Below are positions 28,035-36,984 of a stretch of DNA of 53,210 nt, one piece after another. The stretch spans positions 4,157 through 57,366 of the forward strand of contig DKPO01000028.1 of assembly GCA_002471225.1 (NCBI GenBank), in the 5' to 3' direction. A program made the translations under genes and the position numbers. The notes beneath the pieces were generated by a model. It worked only from the letters and a program-made list of their open reading frames with translations, was not told the DNA's origin and did not search any database. Numbering within the stretch: position 1 is the first letter of the stretch; each line of letters starts with the position of its first letter. The DNA is from Porphyromonadaceae bacterium UBA7332 (GTDB lineage Bacteria > Bacteroidota > Bacteroidia > Bacteroidales > UBA7332).

Positions 28035-28673
28035 TCAAGGGGCCAATCTATCAATACTCCAATTTTTATCGACATCCTTCAAATAGACAAATCGATCGTG
28101 TAGTCTATTAGGTCTTCCCTGCCAGAATTCAAATTCAAAAGGCTCAATAATATATCCGCCCCAGTGTGACGGTCTTATCAATTCTTTCTCTTGCTCCATT
28201 ACACTATACATTTCATATTGCATTTCGACCCATTTATCGTCAACCACCCGACTTTGAGGAGAAGCCCATGCCCCTATCCTGCTATTTTCAGGTCTGATAT
28301 TAAAATACATGTCACTTACTTCAGGTGAGGTTTTCTTTACCTTACCAACAACTCTGATTTGTCTTTCGAGTATCGGCCAAAATATATTTACTGCAACAAA
28401 TTGATTTTGCTCGATTTGTCGACCTTTGTTACTTTGATAATTTGTAAAAAAGACTAATCCTTCAGAAGTAATATCTTTCAGAAGAACAGTTCGGACATGA
28501 GGAATTTTATGACTATCTACAGTTGCCAGATTCATCGCAGTCGGTTCTATCTCTCCGGCAGCAATAGCTTCATCGATCCATTTTTTTAATTGACTAATCG
28601 GATTAATATCTAAATCTTTACGTTCAAGTCTCCCTTTAACGTATTCGCGTCTAATCGCTGCAAAATCTCTCAT
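28035..28673 (-). CDS. pdxH: Pyridoxamine 5'-phosphate oxidase
   Basis: A 212-residue FMN enzyme that makes pyridoxal 5'-phosphate from pyridoxamine or pyridoxine phosphate in the last salvage/biosynthetic step. Family stretches include MNLATVDSHKIPHVRTVLLKD (in parts), GLVFFTNYQSNKGRQI, RQIRVVGKV, and the C-terminal dimer and substrate region PSHWGGYIIEPFEFEFWQGRPNRLHDR. Normal length. It is convergent with the TPR gene and divergent from dinB. Confidence 0.96.
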   Translation of the reverse strand: MRDFAAIRREYVKGRLERKDLDINPISQLKKWIDEAIAAGEIEPTAMNLATVDSHKIPHVRTVLLKDITSEGLVFFTNYQSNKGRQIEQNQFVAVNIFWPILERQIRVVGKVKKTSPEVSDMYFNIRPENSRIGAWASPQSRVVDDKWVEMQYEMYSVMEQEKELIRPSHWGGYIIEPFEFEFWQGRPNRLHDRFVYLKDVDKNWSIDRLAP

Positions 28674-28807
28674 AGTTTATTTTTATTTAAATTTTCTGTC
28701 ACCTATATTAAAAAGAAACAAACTTCCAGGTAAAAAGATTCAGATACCAACTTATTTTTTTACTCTATTTCAAATAACTTCAAGAGCAAATTAGTCAGGA
28801 AATTTAT

Positions 28808-28815
28808 AGCTTTGC
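28808..28815 (+). promoter_or_regulatory. -7 element immediately before dinB
   Basis: TAGCTTTG fits TAnnTTTG and ends four bases before the dinB ATG. If used, the mRNA would start at or within a few bases of the start codon, giving a leaderless message. No good TTTG lies at the expected distance upstream. Confidence 0.4.
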
Positions 28816-28819
28816 AATA

Positions 28820-29902
28820 ATGGATTTACGAAAAATTATACATATTGATATGGATGCCTTTTATGCATCAGTCGAACAAAGAGATTTCCCTGAACTCAAA
28901 GGGAAACCCGTTGTTGTAGGCTCATCTGAAGCTCGAGGTGTCGTATCGGCAGCCAGTTACGAAGCCCGGAAATATGGAATACGTTCAGCAATGCCCGGCT
29001 TAAAAGCTAAGTCTTTATGTCCGCATGCCATATTTGTAAATCCGAGAATGAATGCTTACAGAGAAGTTTCAAGACAAATACATGAAATTTTTTCTGATTA
29101 TACCGATCTGATAGAACCTCTTTCATATGATGAAGCTTTTCTGGACGTCACTATCAATAAAAAAAATATCGCTTTGGCAATGCACATAGCTGCTGAAATC
29201 AAACAGCGCATAAAAACTGAGTTAGATTTAACAGCATCAGCCGGAGTATCCTATAATAAGTTTTTAGCAAAACTTGCTTCAGATTATCGTAAACCCGATG
29301 GTCTATGTATCATTCATCCGGATGCAGTTGATAAGTTTTTATTAGACTTACCGATAGAAACATTCTGGGGAGTTGGTAAAGTTACGGCTGAGAAAATGAA
29401 AAAACTTGGAATAACTAATGGTTTTGAACTCAGATCCAAAGATATTCATTTTCTTTCTCACCATTTTGGAAAACAAGGGTTACTGTACTATCAGTTTTCC
29501 AGAGGAATAGATCATAGGCAGGTTGAGAATACCTATATCCGCAAATCTGTCGGATGTGAGAATACTTTTGAAGAAGATCTTTATTCAATCAGCGAGATGA
29601 AAGAAGAATTAAATATATTACTTCCGGACTTAATGAAACGTATCGAACGGAATAATTTTAAGTCAAAAACACTTACCCTAAAAGTTAAATATAAAGATTT
29701 CTCAATCAAAAGTAAAAGCAAGACTGTTAATAGAGTATTAGATGAGGCTACTGATATTCTAGAACTTGCTTTCGAATTGCTTGATGAAATAATTATAGTC
29801 GAAAAAGGTGTACGTTTACTTGGGCTTTCGCTTTCTTTGCCGTATAGAAAATCCGAACCGGAGTGTCAACTTTTATTACCTTTTCCTGATTTTGATTTTT
29901 AG
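28820..29902 (+). CDS. dinB: DNA polymerase IV (Y family)
   Basis: A 360-residue translesion polymerase. Catalytic motifs are IHIDMDAFYASVEQRD at the N-terminus and the SxDExF-type SYDEAFLDVT near residue 104. The thumb has TFWGVGKVTAEKMKKLGI, and the little-finger domain follows. The C-terminal QLLLPF fits the sliding-clamp binding motif. No LexA-type operator was recognised. The start gives the standard N-terminus for the family. Confidence 0.95.
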   Translation: MDLRKIIHIDMDAFYASVEQRDFPELKGKPVVVGSSEARGVVSAASYEARKYGIRSAMPGLKAKSLCPHAIFVNPRMNAYREVSRQIHEIFSDYTDLIEPLSYDEAFLDVTINKKNIALAMHIAAEIKQRIKTELDLTASAGVSYNKFLAKLASDYRKPDGLCIIHPDAVDKFLLDLPIETFWGVGKVTAEKMKKLGITNGFELRSKDIHFLSHHFGKQGLLYYQFSRGIDHRQVENTYIRKSVGCENTFEEDLYSISEMKEELNILLPDLMKRIERNNFKSKTLTLKVKYKDFSIKSKSKTVNRVLDEATDILELAFELLDEIIIVEKGVRLLGLSLSLPYRKSEPECQLLLPFPDFDF

Positions 29903-29933
29903 GATATGAATGCATTTTAAGAATATAAGTTTC

Positions 29934-29947
29934 AAATCTATAGATTT
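29934..29947. repeat. 14-bp perfect palindrome upstream of the first L,D-transpeptidase
   Basis: AAATCTATAGATTT is a perfect dyad 30 bases before the start codon at 29977. It could be an operator; no regulator is implied by the neighbours. Confidence 0.5.
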
Positions 29948-29976
29948 TAGAATTAACTATAATAATAAACTAACTT

Positions 29977-30933
29977 ATGTTCACCAATAAACATCCTAGA
30001 CTCGTTTTGAACACAAAAAAATGCATTTACAGTTCTTTGTTTTTAATGCTTACCATCGGGTCTCACAATAACACCGATGCCGCTACTATAAAAAAAGACC
30101 TGACTTATACAAAGTATACATTAAAGGATACTACCTATGTTAACAAAAAGATGCACGTCATACAATGGAATAAAATAGATTCTGCATTAAATAAGATTGA
30201 GGCTTTTGAAAACACAAATCATAAATTCGGAATACTCACTAATTACAAAAATATAAAAGGACTTGCTCCGGTCGTTGAAAATCATTCGATTGACAAATAT
30301 CATGAAATACAAGACGCTTACGGTTATGAAAGGGACCAGGCAATTCCATTATATCTTACAGCTGATCTTAAAACGGCCGTTAGATATGCTCATGACGGCA
30401 CATGGGTAGGAATAGAGAATTCGGATAAAAAGGCTTCCTATTGTAACATCATCTTACCAAATGGATCGTGGTATATTCCCAATAAATATATTAAAGAAAT
30501 TGATGCTACTCAATTTACAAAAGTGATTGTAATAGATCGTACGAATCAAAACATTGTCACTTTAGAAGAACAAAATAACATCTGGTACGTGCGCAGTATA
30601 AATCCTGCAACCACAGGTTTGGACTATCCTCCTTACAAAAAAGCAACTCCGCTGGGTTATTTTGTATTGCAGGCTAAAGAAGAGAAAATGGTGTATGACA
30701 AAGATAAAGGTACAGGAATAGCCGGATATGCACCTTATGCCAATCGTTTTTCCGGAGGCGCGTATATTCATGGTGTTCCTGTCGAATTACCTCGAACAAA
30801 ACTCATCGAATATTCGCCAACATTAGGGACAACACCAAGATCACATATGTGCGTAAGGAATGCGACATCTCATGCAGAATTCATCTATAATTGGGCTCCG
30901 GTAGATGCAACAATCATTGTCGTTATTGATTAA
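29977..30933 (+). CDS. L,D-transpeptidase (YkuD-like), first of two paralogues
   Basis: A 318-residue exported protein with an N-terminal hydrophobic segment (about 16-28). The YkuD-type catalytic domain fills the last 140 residues: VIVIDRTNQNIVTLEE (183-198), ATPLGYFVL (223-231), YIHG with His265, and SHMCVRN (289-295) with the likely catalytic Cys292. In most YkuD proteins this last motif is SHGC(I/V)R(M/N), so Met291 replaces Gly. The N-terminal 170 residues (NKIDSALNKIEAFENTNHKFGILTNYKN) form a separate domain that is shared only with the next gene here. Such enzymes make 3-3 cross-links in peptidoglycan or attach proteins to it. Confidence 0.85.
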   Translation: MFTNKHPRLVLNTKKCIYSSLFLMLTIGSHNNTDAATIKKDLTYTKYTLKDTTYVNKKMHVIQWNKIDSALNKIEAFENTNHKFGILTNYKNIKGLAPVVENHSIDKYHEIQDAYGYERDQAIPLYLTADLKTAVRYAHDGTWVGIENSDKKASYCNIILPNGSWYIPNKYIKEIDATQFTKVIVIDRTNQNIVTLEEQNNIWYVRSINPATTGLDYPPYKKATPLGYFVLQAKEEKMVYDKDKGTGIAGYAPYANRFSGGAYIHGVPVELPRTKLIEYSPTLGTTPRSHMCVRNATSHAEFIYNWAPVDATIIVVID

Positions 30934-31032
30934 TAATCTATCTGTTTTCACTTAACTGATCAGATCATATTTCGGGCAATCAACTTACTGAAACATAACA
31001 ATATCTGAAAAGAAAACAATTATATAAAAACA

Positions 31033-31090
31033 CATCTTTCTTTCGATCCTATTTCATATATTTGTATATAGGTAGATCGGAAGAAAGATG
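31033..31090. repeat. Long inverted repeat around the second L,D-transpeptidase promoter
   Basis: The left arm starts CATCTTTCTTTCGATC (31033-31048); the right arm (31075-31090) is its complement with one G-T pair, giving 16 base pairs. The loop contains TATATTTG (31057-31064), a good -7 promoter box. Read-through RNA would fold into a hairpin, while RNA started at this promoter would lack the left arm. Confidence 0.75.
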
Positions 31091-31103
31091 AATTTATAAT
31101 ACT

Positions 31104-32027
31104 ATGAAACATCTGAATCCATTTACTATTCTGACACCTACACTCCTTGTTTGCGGAGTTATTGCATTCTTTTCGGCTACGATACGAAAAGATTTGCTTT
31201 ATGACAAATACTCGTTAGCTGATGAATATTCCGTTGGAAAAGATAAACGTATGTACCAATGGAATAAAATTGAAGAATTTCTGGATACTCTGGAAAATTT
31301 TCAAAATCGTAATTTTCTTTTTGCTGTTCTGACGAATTATAAAAATCAGACAGGTATCCCTCCTACCGTTGAACCTTATCGCGTAGATAAATACAAACAA
31401 GTAACGGATACCTTTGGAGTTTCCCGAAATCAGGCAATTCCTTTATACTATACCAGCGAGTTGGATACTTTAGTCAGATATGCTTTAGACGGATCTTTGG
31501 CCGCTATTCTGAATAGCGATTCAACTTCCACAAAAGTAGAGCTTTTACTACCTAAGGGAATTTGGTATATCCCGAATAAATATATTCGTAAAATCGGTCC
31601 CATCCGCTTTTTAAAAACTATATTTATTGATCGGAAAAATCAGAATATAGCTACGTTGGAATTGATAGACACAACATGGCTAGCCAGGAGTCTAAATCCA
31701 ATAACAACCGGAGTAGAACGACCTCCATTTAAGAAGGCTACTCCATTAGGCATTTTTGTCACTCAAAACAAAACTAAAGAGATGAAATTCTATGTCGACG
31801 GCAGTCATGAAATCGGAGGATATGCACCCTTTGCCACACGCTTTTCGGGCGGAGGATATTTGCATGGTGTCCCTGTTAATTTACCGGCAACTGCACACAT
31901 AGAATATTCTCCTACTTTAGGGACAACTCCGCGTTCGCATATGTGTGTACGAAACGCAACTTCACACGCTGAGTTTTTGTATAACTGGATTGATCCCTAC
32001 TCAACAATCGTATTTGTGTATGAATAA
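31104..32027 (+). CDS. L,D-transpeptidase (YkuD-like), second paralogue
   Basis: A 307-residue paralogue of the preceding gene, similar along its whole length: NKIEEFLDTLENFQNRNFLFAVLTNYKN in the N-domain, TIFIDRKNQNIATLE, ATPLGIFV, YLHG with His254, and SHMCVRN (278-284) with Cys281. The N-terminal hydrophobic stretch (about 8-24) is a signal or anchor. The shared Gly-to-Met change shows that the variant motif is a property of the family and not an isolated mutation. It has its own promoter in the 170-base gap. Confidence 0.85.
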   Translation: MKHLNPFTILTPTLLVCGVIAFFSATIRKDLLYDKYSLADEYSVGKDKRMYQWNKIEEFLDTLENFQNRNFLFAVLTNYKNQTGIPPTVEPYRVDKYKQVTDTFGVSRNQAIPLYYTSELDTLVRYALDGSLAAILNSDSTSTKVELLLPKGIWYIPNKYIRKIGPIRFLKTIFIDRKNQNIATLELIDTTWLARSLNPITTGVERPPFKKATPLGIFVTQNKTKEMKFYVDGSHEIGGYAPFATRFSGGGYLHGVPVNLPATAHIEYSPTLGTTPRSHMCVRNATSHAEFLYNWIDPYSTIVFVYE

Positions 32028-32048
32028 CCTATATTTATTATAATCTAT

Positions 32049-32783
32049 ATGTTTAAGAAAGCATTAACTTTTTCATCTTTATTCGCTTTAGGCATAGTTT
32101 TGACTATTTCATCATTAAACGCTCACTCAGCTTTATCGATGTCTAAAGAAGATTGCTCTATCGGAATTGATAGTTCTGAACAAACAATAAAGACTCAGAC
32201 AGACTCTATCAAATCCTTATATCTGAAAACAAATATAGACAAGTATGTAACGTATGATGTCTTCAAAAACGCTGTTCAGGGATTTAATAAGATTAATAGT
32301 AAACAGAAACCTATTCTGACTCTTATTGATTTTTCCAAACCATCAAGTGAAGAGCGTCTCTTTGTAATTGATCTGTCAAAGCAAGAGATTATTCTTAGCA
32401 GCTATGTCTCACATGGCAAAAATAGCGGCGGGAATTATGCTGAAAACTTTTCGAATCGCAACGGATCTTACCAAAGCTCTTTAGGATTTTACAAAACTGC
32501 CGGAACGTATATAGGAGCTAACGGTTATTCTTTGTTATTGGATGGACTGGAGAAAGGATTTAATGATAATGCCCGTAAACGAGCAATTGTTATGCATGGC
32601 GCAGACTATGCAAATCCAAATACAATTAAATCAATGGGCCGCTTAGGCAGAAGCTTAGGATGTCCTGCTCTACCCCGATCGGTTAGTAAAAAGGTAATTG
32701 ACATTATCAAAAACGGAAGTGTCATGTATATACACGCCAACAATCAGGAATATCTGACACATAGTAAACTTCTTAATTCTTAA
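32049..32783 (+). CDS. Murein L,D-transpeptidase catalytic-domain family protein
   Basis: A 244-residue exported protein of the second (YkuD_2-like) type, distinct from the two upstream. Signal peptide: ALTFSSLFALGIVLTISSLNAHS. Active-site stretches are IVMHGADY (His183) and GRSLGCPALP (200-209, Cys205). The strands RLFVIDLSKQEIILSSYVSHG (in parts) and GGNYAENFSNRNGSYQSSLGFYKT precede it. It follows 21 bases after its neighbour, so three L,D-transpeptidase-type genes form one cluster. Confidence 0.88.
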   Translation: MFKKALTFSSLFALGIVLTISSLNAHSALSMSKEDCSIGIDSSEQTIKTQTDSIKSLYLKTNIDKYVTYDVFKNAVQGFNKINSKQKPILTLIDFSKPSSEERLFVIDLSKQEIILSSYVSHGKNSGGNYAENFSNRNGSYQSSLGFYKTAGTYIGANGYSLLLDGLEKGFNDNARKRAIVMHGADYANPNTIKSMGRLGRSLGCPALPRSVSKKVIDIIKNGSVMYIHANNQEYLTHSKLLNS

Positions 32784-32789
32784 TTTAGA

Positions 32790-33506
32790 ATGATCAAAAA
32801 AAGATTAGATGAATTAGCTGATAAATATAATATAAAAAGTTTTGAGATTAAAGATCCTATACAATTCCCCAAGAAGTTCAGTAAGCGTCAGGATATAGAA
32901 ATATCTGCATTACTAACATCTATTATCACTTGGGGTAAACGGGATATGATATTACGCAATTGTGAAAAGCTTCACTCAATGATGAATCATCAGCCTTATC
33001 GTTTCATCATGTCTAAAGAATGGCAAAAGTTCGAGAACTCCGATGTGAATATTCATCGCACATTCTTTGAGCGTGATTTGTATGTTATATGCAAAGGGCT
33101 TCATACCTATTATTCCAATCACGAAACATTAGAAGAATTATTCGAAAATGACATTCAAAACGGATTATATGAATTGTTTATGCTTTTCGAAAGTAAACAT
33201 GTAGGCAATCCTGCAAAAAACAGTGCCTGCAAAAGAAGTAATTTATTTTTACGTTGGTTGGCCAGAAAAGACGGGATTGTTGATATTGGCATCTGGAAAA
33301 AAATAGATGAATCAAAATTAATAATACCACTTGATACCCATGTAAGTCGTATTGCCAGATCGATTTGGGATGATATTCCTAAATCAAATTCTATGCGAAC
33401 AGCTCTTTATATAACAGAACGTTTGTCAGAACTCAATCCTGACGATCCTTGTGTTTATGATTTCGCACTTTTCGGCTGGGGAGAAGAAGGTTATAAAACC
33501 ATTTGA
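32790..33506 (+). CDS. TIGR02757 family protein
   Basis: A 238-residue conserved protein of the TIGR02757/DUF2400 family, whose biochemical function is not established. Family stretches are DIEISALLTSIITWGKRDMI, NLFLRWLARKDG, IIPLDTHVSRIAR and DPCVYDFALFGWG. The last two resemble the helix-hairpin-helix DNA glycosylase fold (aspartate after PxDxH), so a DNA-repair role is possible but unproven. It starts six bases after the transpeptidase gene and is probably co-transcribed. Confidence 0.85.
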   Translation: MIKKRLDELADKYNIKSFEIKDPIQFPKKFSKRQDIEISALLTSIITWGKRDMILRNCEKLHSMMNHQPYRFIMSKEWQKFENSDVNIHRTFFERDLYVICKGLHTYYSNHETLEELFENDIQNGLYELFMLFESKHVGNPAKNSACKRSNLFLRWLARKDGIVDIGIWKKIDESKLIIPLDTHVSRIARSIWDDIPKSNSMRTALYITERLSELNPDDPCVYDFALFGWGEEGYKTI

Positions 33507-33556
33507 ACGAAAATTACTTATGAATTGTTAGTCTTAAATAATTAAATTCTAAGACT

Positions 33557-34066
33557 ATGGCGGCAACACAATTTCCTCAGACCTATCTAAAAGAAGGTAA
33601 AGATAAAAATTTCGAGTACATTTTTGAAGTAAAATGTCCATTTTGCGGAACTGAACTTATCAGATACAGTTTACCAAATGACAACTTTGACTTCGAAAGC
33701 GAGACACCTCTTTTAATAGAAAAAACATGTCCTCATTTAGTGTACATGTGTGACTACGAAGTCGGATTTCATATTTTCTCATCACCTGAGATGAAAAAGT
33801 TATTAATCAATGAATGGGGAATACTCAACCCCGGATTCAAAGAGATGCTAACTCAAAAGCATGGATCTGATTATAATATTTCAGATATTCATCTTGAAGA
33901 CTTTCTTATGAAACGTCCTCAGAATGCCCGGGTCCTTGCTGAAGTAATTGATAAAACATACAATACATCTACTATCTGTTATCTGGATCACCATAAGAAA
34001 ATTAATGGTGCAGGATGCTGCCCTACCACTATATCGTTTTCTATTATTACAATTAATAAAATCTAA
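33557..34066 (+). CDS. Cys-rich protein of unknown function
   Basis: Not recognised. The 169-residue product has no signal peptide or membrane segment. Cys27 and Cys30 (KCPFCGTE) with Cys58, His60 and Cys65 (TCPHLVYMC) look like a zinc site. The remainder is mixed alpha/beta, with a cysteine pair GAGCCPTT near the C-terminus. It follows TIGR02757 by 50 bases and is followed by a hairpin, so it may be the last gene of that transcript. Codon use is like its neighbours. Confidence 0.7.
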   Translation: MAATQFPQTYLKEGKDKNFEYIFEVKCPFCGTELIRYSLPNDNFDFESETPLLIEKTCPHLVYMCDYEVGFHIFSSPEMKKLLINEWGILNPGFKEMLTQKHGSDYNISDIHLEDFLMKRPQNARVLAEVIDKTYNTSTICYLDHHKKINGAGCCPTTISFSIITINKI

Positions 34067-34076
34067 TTTATATATA

Positions 34077-34111
34077 AACCAGAGTCAATAAGCCCAATTC
34101 TGACTCTGGTT
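34077..34111 (+). terminator. Terminator after the Cys-rich gene
   Basis: An 11-bp perfect stem (AACCAGAGTCA / TGACTCTGGTT) with a 13-base loop lies ten bases past the stop. The T-tract (GTATTCTATT) is weak. Confidence 0.7.
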
Positions 34112-34377
34112 GTATTCTATTATACTGACTTAAAAACAAGAAAACTGATTTTTTAGTAATTAAACATTATCGTTTTTACAAATCAAAAAGACTACATAAC
34201 ATCATTATTACATATTTTAGCCTACAATCTTTACATTTTGACAGCAGAAGTTCTATTTGTATAAATTTCCAAACATTGATTTATTACCCATAATATTGAA
34301 TTTTATTAACGCTACATATATGTTGATAAAGTTGGATAAGGATATCTTTGTTTCAGTATTGAAAAGATCTTTCATAT

Positions 34378-35166
34378 ATGAAAAAAACACCTGAAATTCA
34401 AGATGACCCTTATAAGGTTCCTAATCTTGAAAAGGGGCTGAAAATTTTAGAAGTCCTGGTTGAATCTCAAGAAGGTTTAACATTGCAAGATATACGAGCG
34501 CAGGTTGAAGTTTCGCAAACTACAGCTTATCGTATCCTCCACACATTAATCCGAATGAATTATGTGTATTATATAGATCATAGCAAACGATATATGATTT
34601 CATCAAAAATGTTATCGCTGGGATTTAAAACCCTGCATGAGCGAAACTTACATGAAATCGTATTGCCTTATCTTAAAGACATCAGAGATGAAGTTAAAGA
34701 AACGGTTTGTTTTGGGGTTATGAGTACAGATAAAGTGATGTTCCTTGAACAGGCTTTAGGCAGCCACCCTTTTTGTTTCGTCTTAACACCTGGTAAATTG
34801 ATTAACTTACATTGCTCTGCTCCAGGAAAAGCTATTCTCGCTGCAATGCCTGATAATATGAGAGATTTTTATATTCAAAAAATTGACTTTATCAAATATA
34901 ACGAACGTACTATAACAGATACAGCCAGTTATTTATCAGAACTTGACAATGTACAAAAATCAGGTTATGCTCTTGATCAGGAAGAAGAAATGACAGGTAT
35001 TATGTGTATAGGATCTGCAATTCTGGATCACACCGGAATTCCTTGCGGATCAATTTGGTTAGTTGGCCCGAAAGACAGACTTGATAACGATACGATTCGT
35101 AAAGATGCAGAAATAATAAAAAATGTATGTCTGAAAATATCTCAGGAACTGGGATATACTAAATAA
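34378..35166 (+). CDS. IclR family transcriptional regulator
   Basis: A 262-residue regulator. The N-terminal winged helix-turn-helix is VPNLEKGLKILEVLVESQEG..LQDIRAQVEVSQTTAYRILHTLIRMNYV (about 16-66). The C-terminal effector domain has CSAPGKAILAAMP, SGYALDQEEEMTGIMCIGSAIL and PCGSIWLVGP, all typical. It is 16 bases upstream of the membrane protein below. The effector is unknown; in this family it is often a small organic acid. Confidence 0.92.
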   Translation: MKKTPEIQDDPYKVPNLEKGLKILEVLVESQEGLTLQDIRAQVEVSQTTAYRILHTLIRMNYVYYIDHSKRYMISSKMLSLGFKTLHERNLHEIVLPYLKDIRDEVKETVCFGVMSTDKVMFLEQALGSHPFCFVLTPGKLINLHCSAPGKAILAAMPDNMRDFYIQKIDFIKYNERTITDTASYLSELDNVQKSGYALDQEEEMTGIMCIGSAILDHTGIPCGSIWLVGPKDRLDNDTIRKDAEIIKNVCLKISQELGYTK

Positions 35167-35182
35167 GAAAACAGTTTATTAA

Positions 35183-36793
35183 ATGAGTATTTCAAATATA
35201 ATTAAGCCTAATAATTTATTTAGTCAGTCCTGGCTTAAATCCGGTTATATAATATTATTACTAATAATAAATCTTTTCAGTCTTAAAGCACAAGATATCG
35301 AAAGAACTGATGCTGCCAGATTGATGAGATATACTATTCCGTTAGATCATGTCGAAAGATTAAAAGAGCTTGCTGTAGAAGGTATTGATAAACGCATTGT
35401 TCCTTTTGATGTCTATTGCAATCAGATTTTTAAGTTTATCTCTAACAAAACCGATTTTAAAGCTTTTACACCTACGCAGGCAGTAATGGGCTTCTTATTA
35501 TATCCTGAAATCTGGGGACGTGTACCCCTGATATATCAAACGGATACGGAAATCAGCTATTTAATTGGTTCGGGAGATATGTATATATCTTATTTCTCTT
35601 TATTCAACGGAAAACAAAATTATACTCTCAATCCATATTTAAGACTCACTTTACTGACTCCACAACATGAATTGACAGAACTTGATAAAAAGATTTTGCT
35701 TTTTAATGAGAAGAAAGAGATCCTGACTGATTTAATGCATGCCAAATTCACTCCAATTTTCCCTATATCAGAGTTAAAACGCTGGGCTTCGCCGGGAGAC
35801 AAATCACCGACGCCTGAACTACAAGCTCAATATTGGAAAAATGAAGAATTATTTGCTATTTATCTCAATCAATTGATTGAAGCAATAAGAACCAATAACT
35901 GGGCGTATGCTGATGCAGCATTAGAAGATCTGATTACAGCTCAAAGAGAAACAGGATTCATAAACCCAACCAGACTTGAAGTGAGTGGTTTTTTTATCCG
36001 AAACAACATCAGGAGCTATATTGCTTATGCATACATAACCATATGTATTCTGCTCATTGTTTCTTTATTTGTCCAACACTTTTATTCTGATAAAAAATTA
36101 TTATCAAGAGTATCAAAATACCTTTCAGGATCAATTCTTGGTTTGTATTTCATACAAATTATTTTCACTTGTATTGTTATTTACATGAATAACTTCCGTA
36201 TGAGTGCAAATGAAGCGACAACAGAAATTTATTATTCATTTACGCTGGCTACCATAGCCATAATATTACGTAAAGAATACTTATCGCTAAAAATTGTATT
36301 GATAGCACTTGCGTCTTATATTCTTATTACTTTTCAATATGGAGTAGACGGAATTTCTATTTTTACACTGAGAGAAATCGATAATTACTGGTTACTGAAA
36401 TGTTATTTACTTACCTTGGAAGCCAGTGTCGTATTTCTTACGATCAGTTCAGTACTTGCTTTAATCGCATTGGGTGAGTCTATATGCAGCAATAAGTTCA
36501 ATATTGAGTTACCGCTCTCTTCTGAGATTATTCATACGAAAAAGACATTTTTGTATGCCGGTCTTATTGCTCTTATTGTAGGATTAGCTATAAGACTGAC
36601 TGTATCTCTGGTCTTATATCCGGAAATACCATTATGGCATAATGATTCAATCTGGATTGTTTGCACCGGTCTGTTGTACTTGTTTGCATATGCAGCAAAC
36701 AACTTCAATCAAATAAAAACATTCACGTATAGCAGGGCATTCTATATACTTGCCTGCATTATTATGATCGCTTCTTATCGTAGTTTAATCTAA
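35183..36793 (+). CDS. Divergent CcsBA-like (cytochrome c biogenesis) membrane protein
   Basis: A 536-residue protein with an N-terminal signal/anchor (about 17-35), a periplasmic part to about 270, and then nine or so transmembrane segments. The early stretch PLDHVERLKELAVEGIDKRIVPFDVY and the block AVMGFLLYPEIWGRVPLIY resemble the periplasmic domain of Bacteroidetes CcsBA fusions (R.KP.NT.S, ML..P..W...P.I). The membrane part follows the CcsA order but lacks the Trp-rich WWD heme loop and its histidines; the matching place reads LYPEIPLWHNDSIW. It may be a heme-free or degenerated homologue. The similarity is my reading of motifs and is not certain. It is co-transcribed with the IclR gene. 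Confidence 0.5.
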   Translation: MSISNIIKPNNLFSQSWLKSGYIILLLIINLFSLKAQDIERTDAARLMRYTIPLDHVERLKELAVEGIDKRIVPFDVYCNQIFKFISNKTDFKAFTPTQAVMGFLLYPEIWGRVPLIYQTDTEISYLIGSGDMYISYFSLFNGKQNYTLNPYLRLTLLTPQHELTELDKKILLFNEKKEILTDLMHAKFTPIFPISELKRWASPGDKSPTPELQAQYWKNEELFAIYLNQLIEAIRTNNWAYADAALEDLITAQRETGFINPTRLEVSGFFIRNNIRSYIAYAYITICILLIVSLFVQHFYSDKKLLSRVSKYLSGSILGLYFIQIIFTCIVIYMNNFRMSANEATTEIYYSFTLATIAIILRKEYLSLKIVLIALASYILITFQYGVDGISIFTLREIDNYWLLKCYLLTLEASVVFLTISSVLALIALGESICSNKFNIELPLSSEIIHTKKTFLYAGLIALIVGLAIRLTVSLVLYPEIPLWHNDSIWIVCTGLLYLFAYAANNFNQIKTFTYSRAFYILACIIMIASYRSLI

Positions 36794-36842
36794 AAAGAAG
36801 AACTGCGTATATATAACGCAAAGTGGATTAATGTACTACTAT

Positions 36843-36878
36843 AGCGGTATGACTTAAGAAAGTCATACCGCTTTTTTT
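36843..36878 (+). terminator. Terminator after the CcsBA-like gene
   Basis: A perfect 12-bp stem (AGCGGTATGACT / AGTCATACCGCT), six-base loop, then seven T. A textbook intrinsic terminator. Confidence 0.95.
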
Positions 36879-36941
36879 ATTAATCGATGTAATGACACAT
36901 ATTTCTATGAATCAGATAAACTTTCAATAAATTCTTTATAT

Positions 36942-36949
36942 TAAATTTG
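36942..36949 (+). promoter_or_regulatory. -7 element of the SMC-like operon
   Basis: TAAATTTG fits TAnnTTTG and lies 35 bases before the first start codon. Upstream only TTTC (36922-36925) is near the expected place. Confidence 0.45.
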
Positions 36950-36984
36950 TAGCTAATTATCACGACAAAAAGAACACTCATTAT

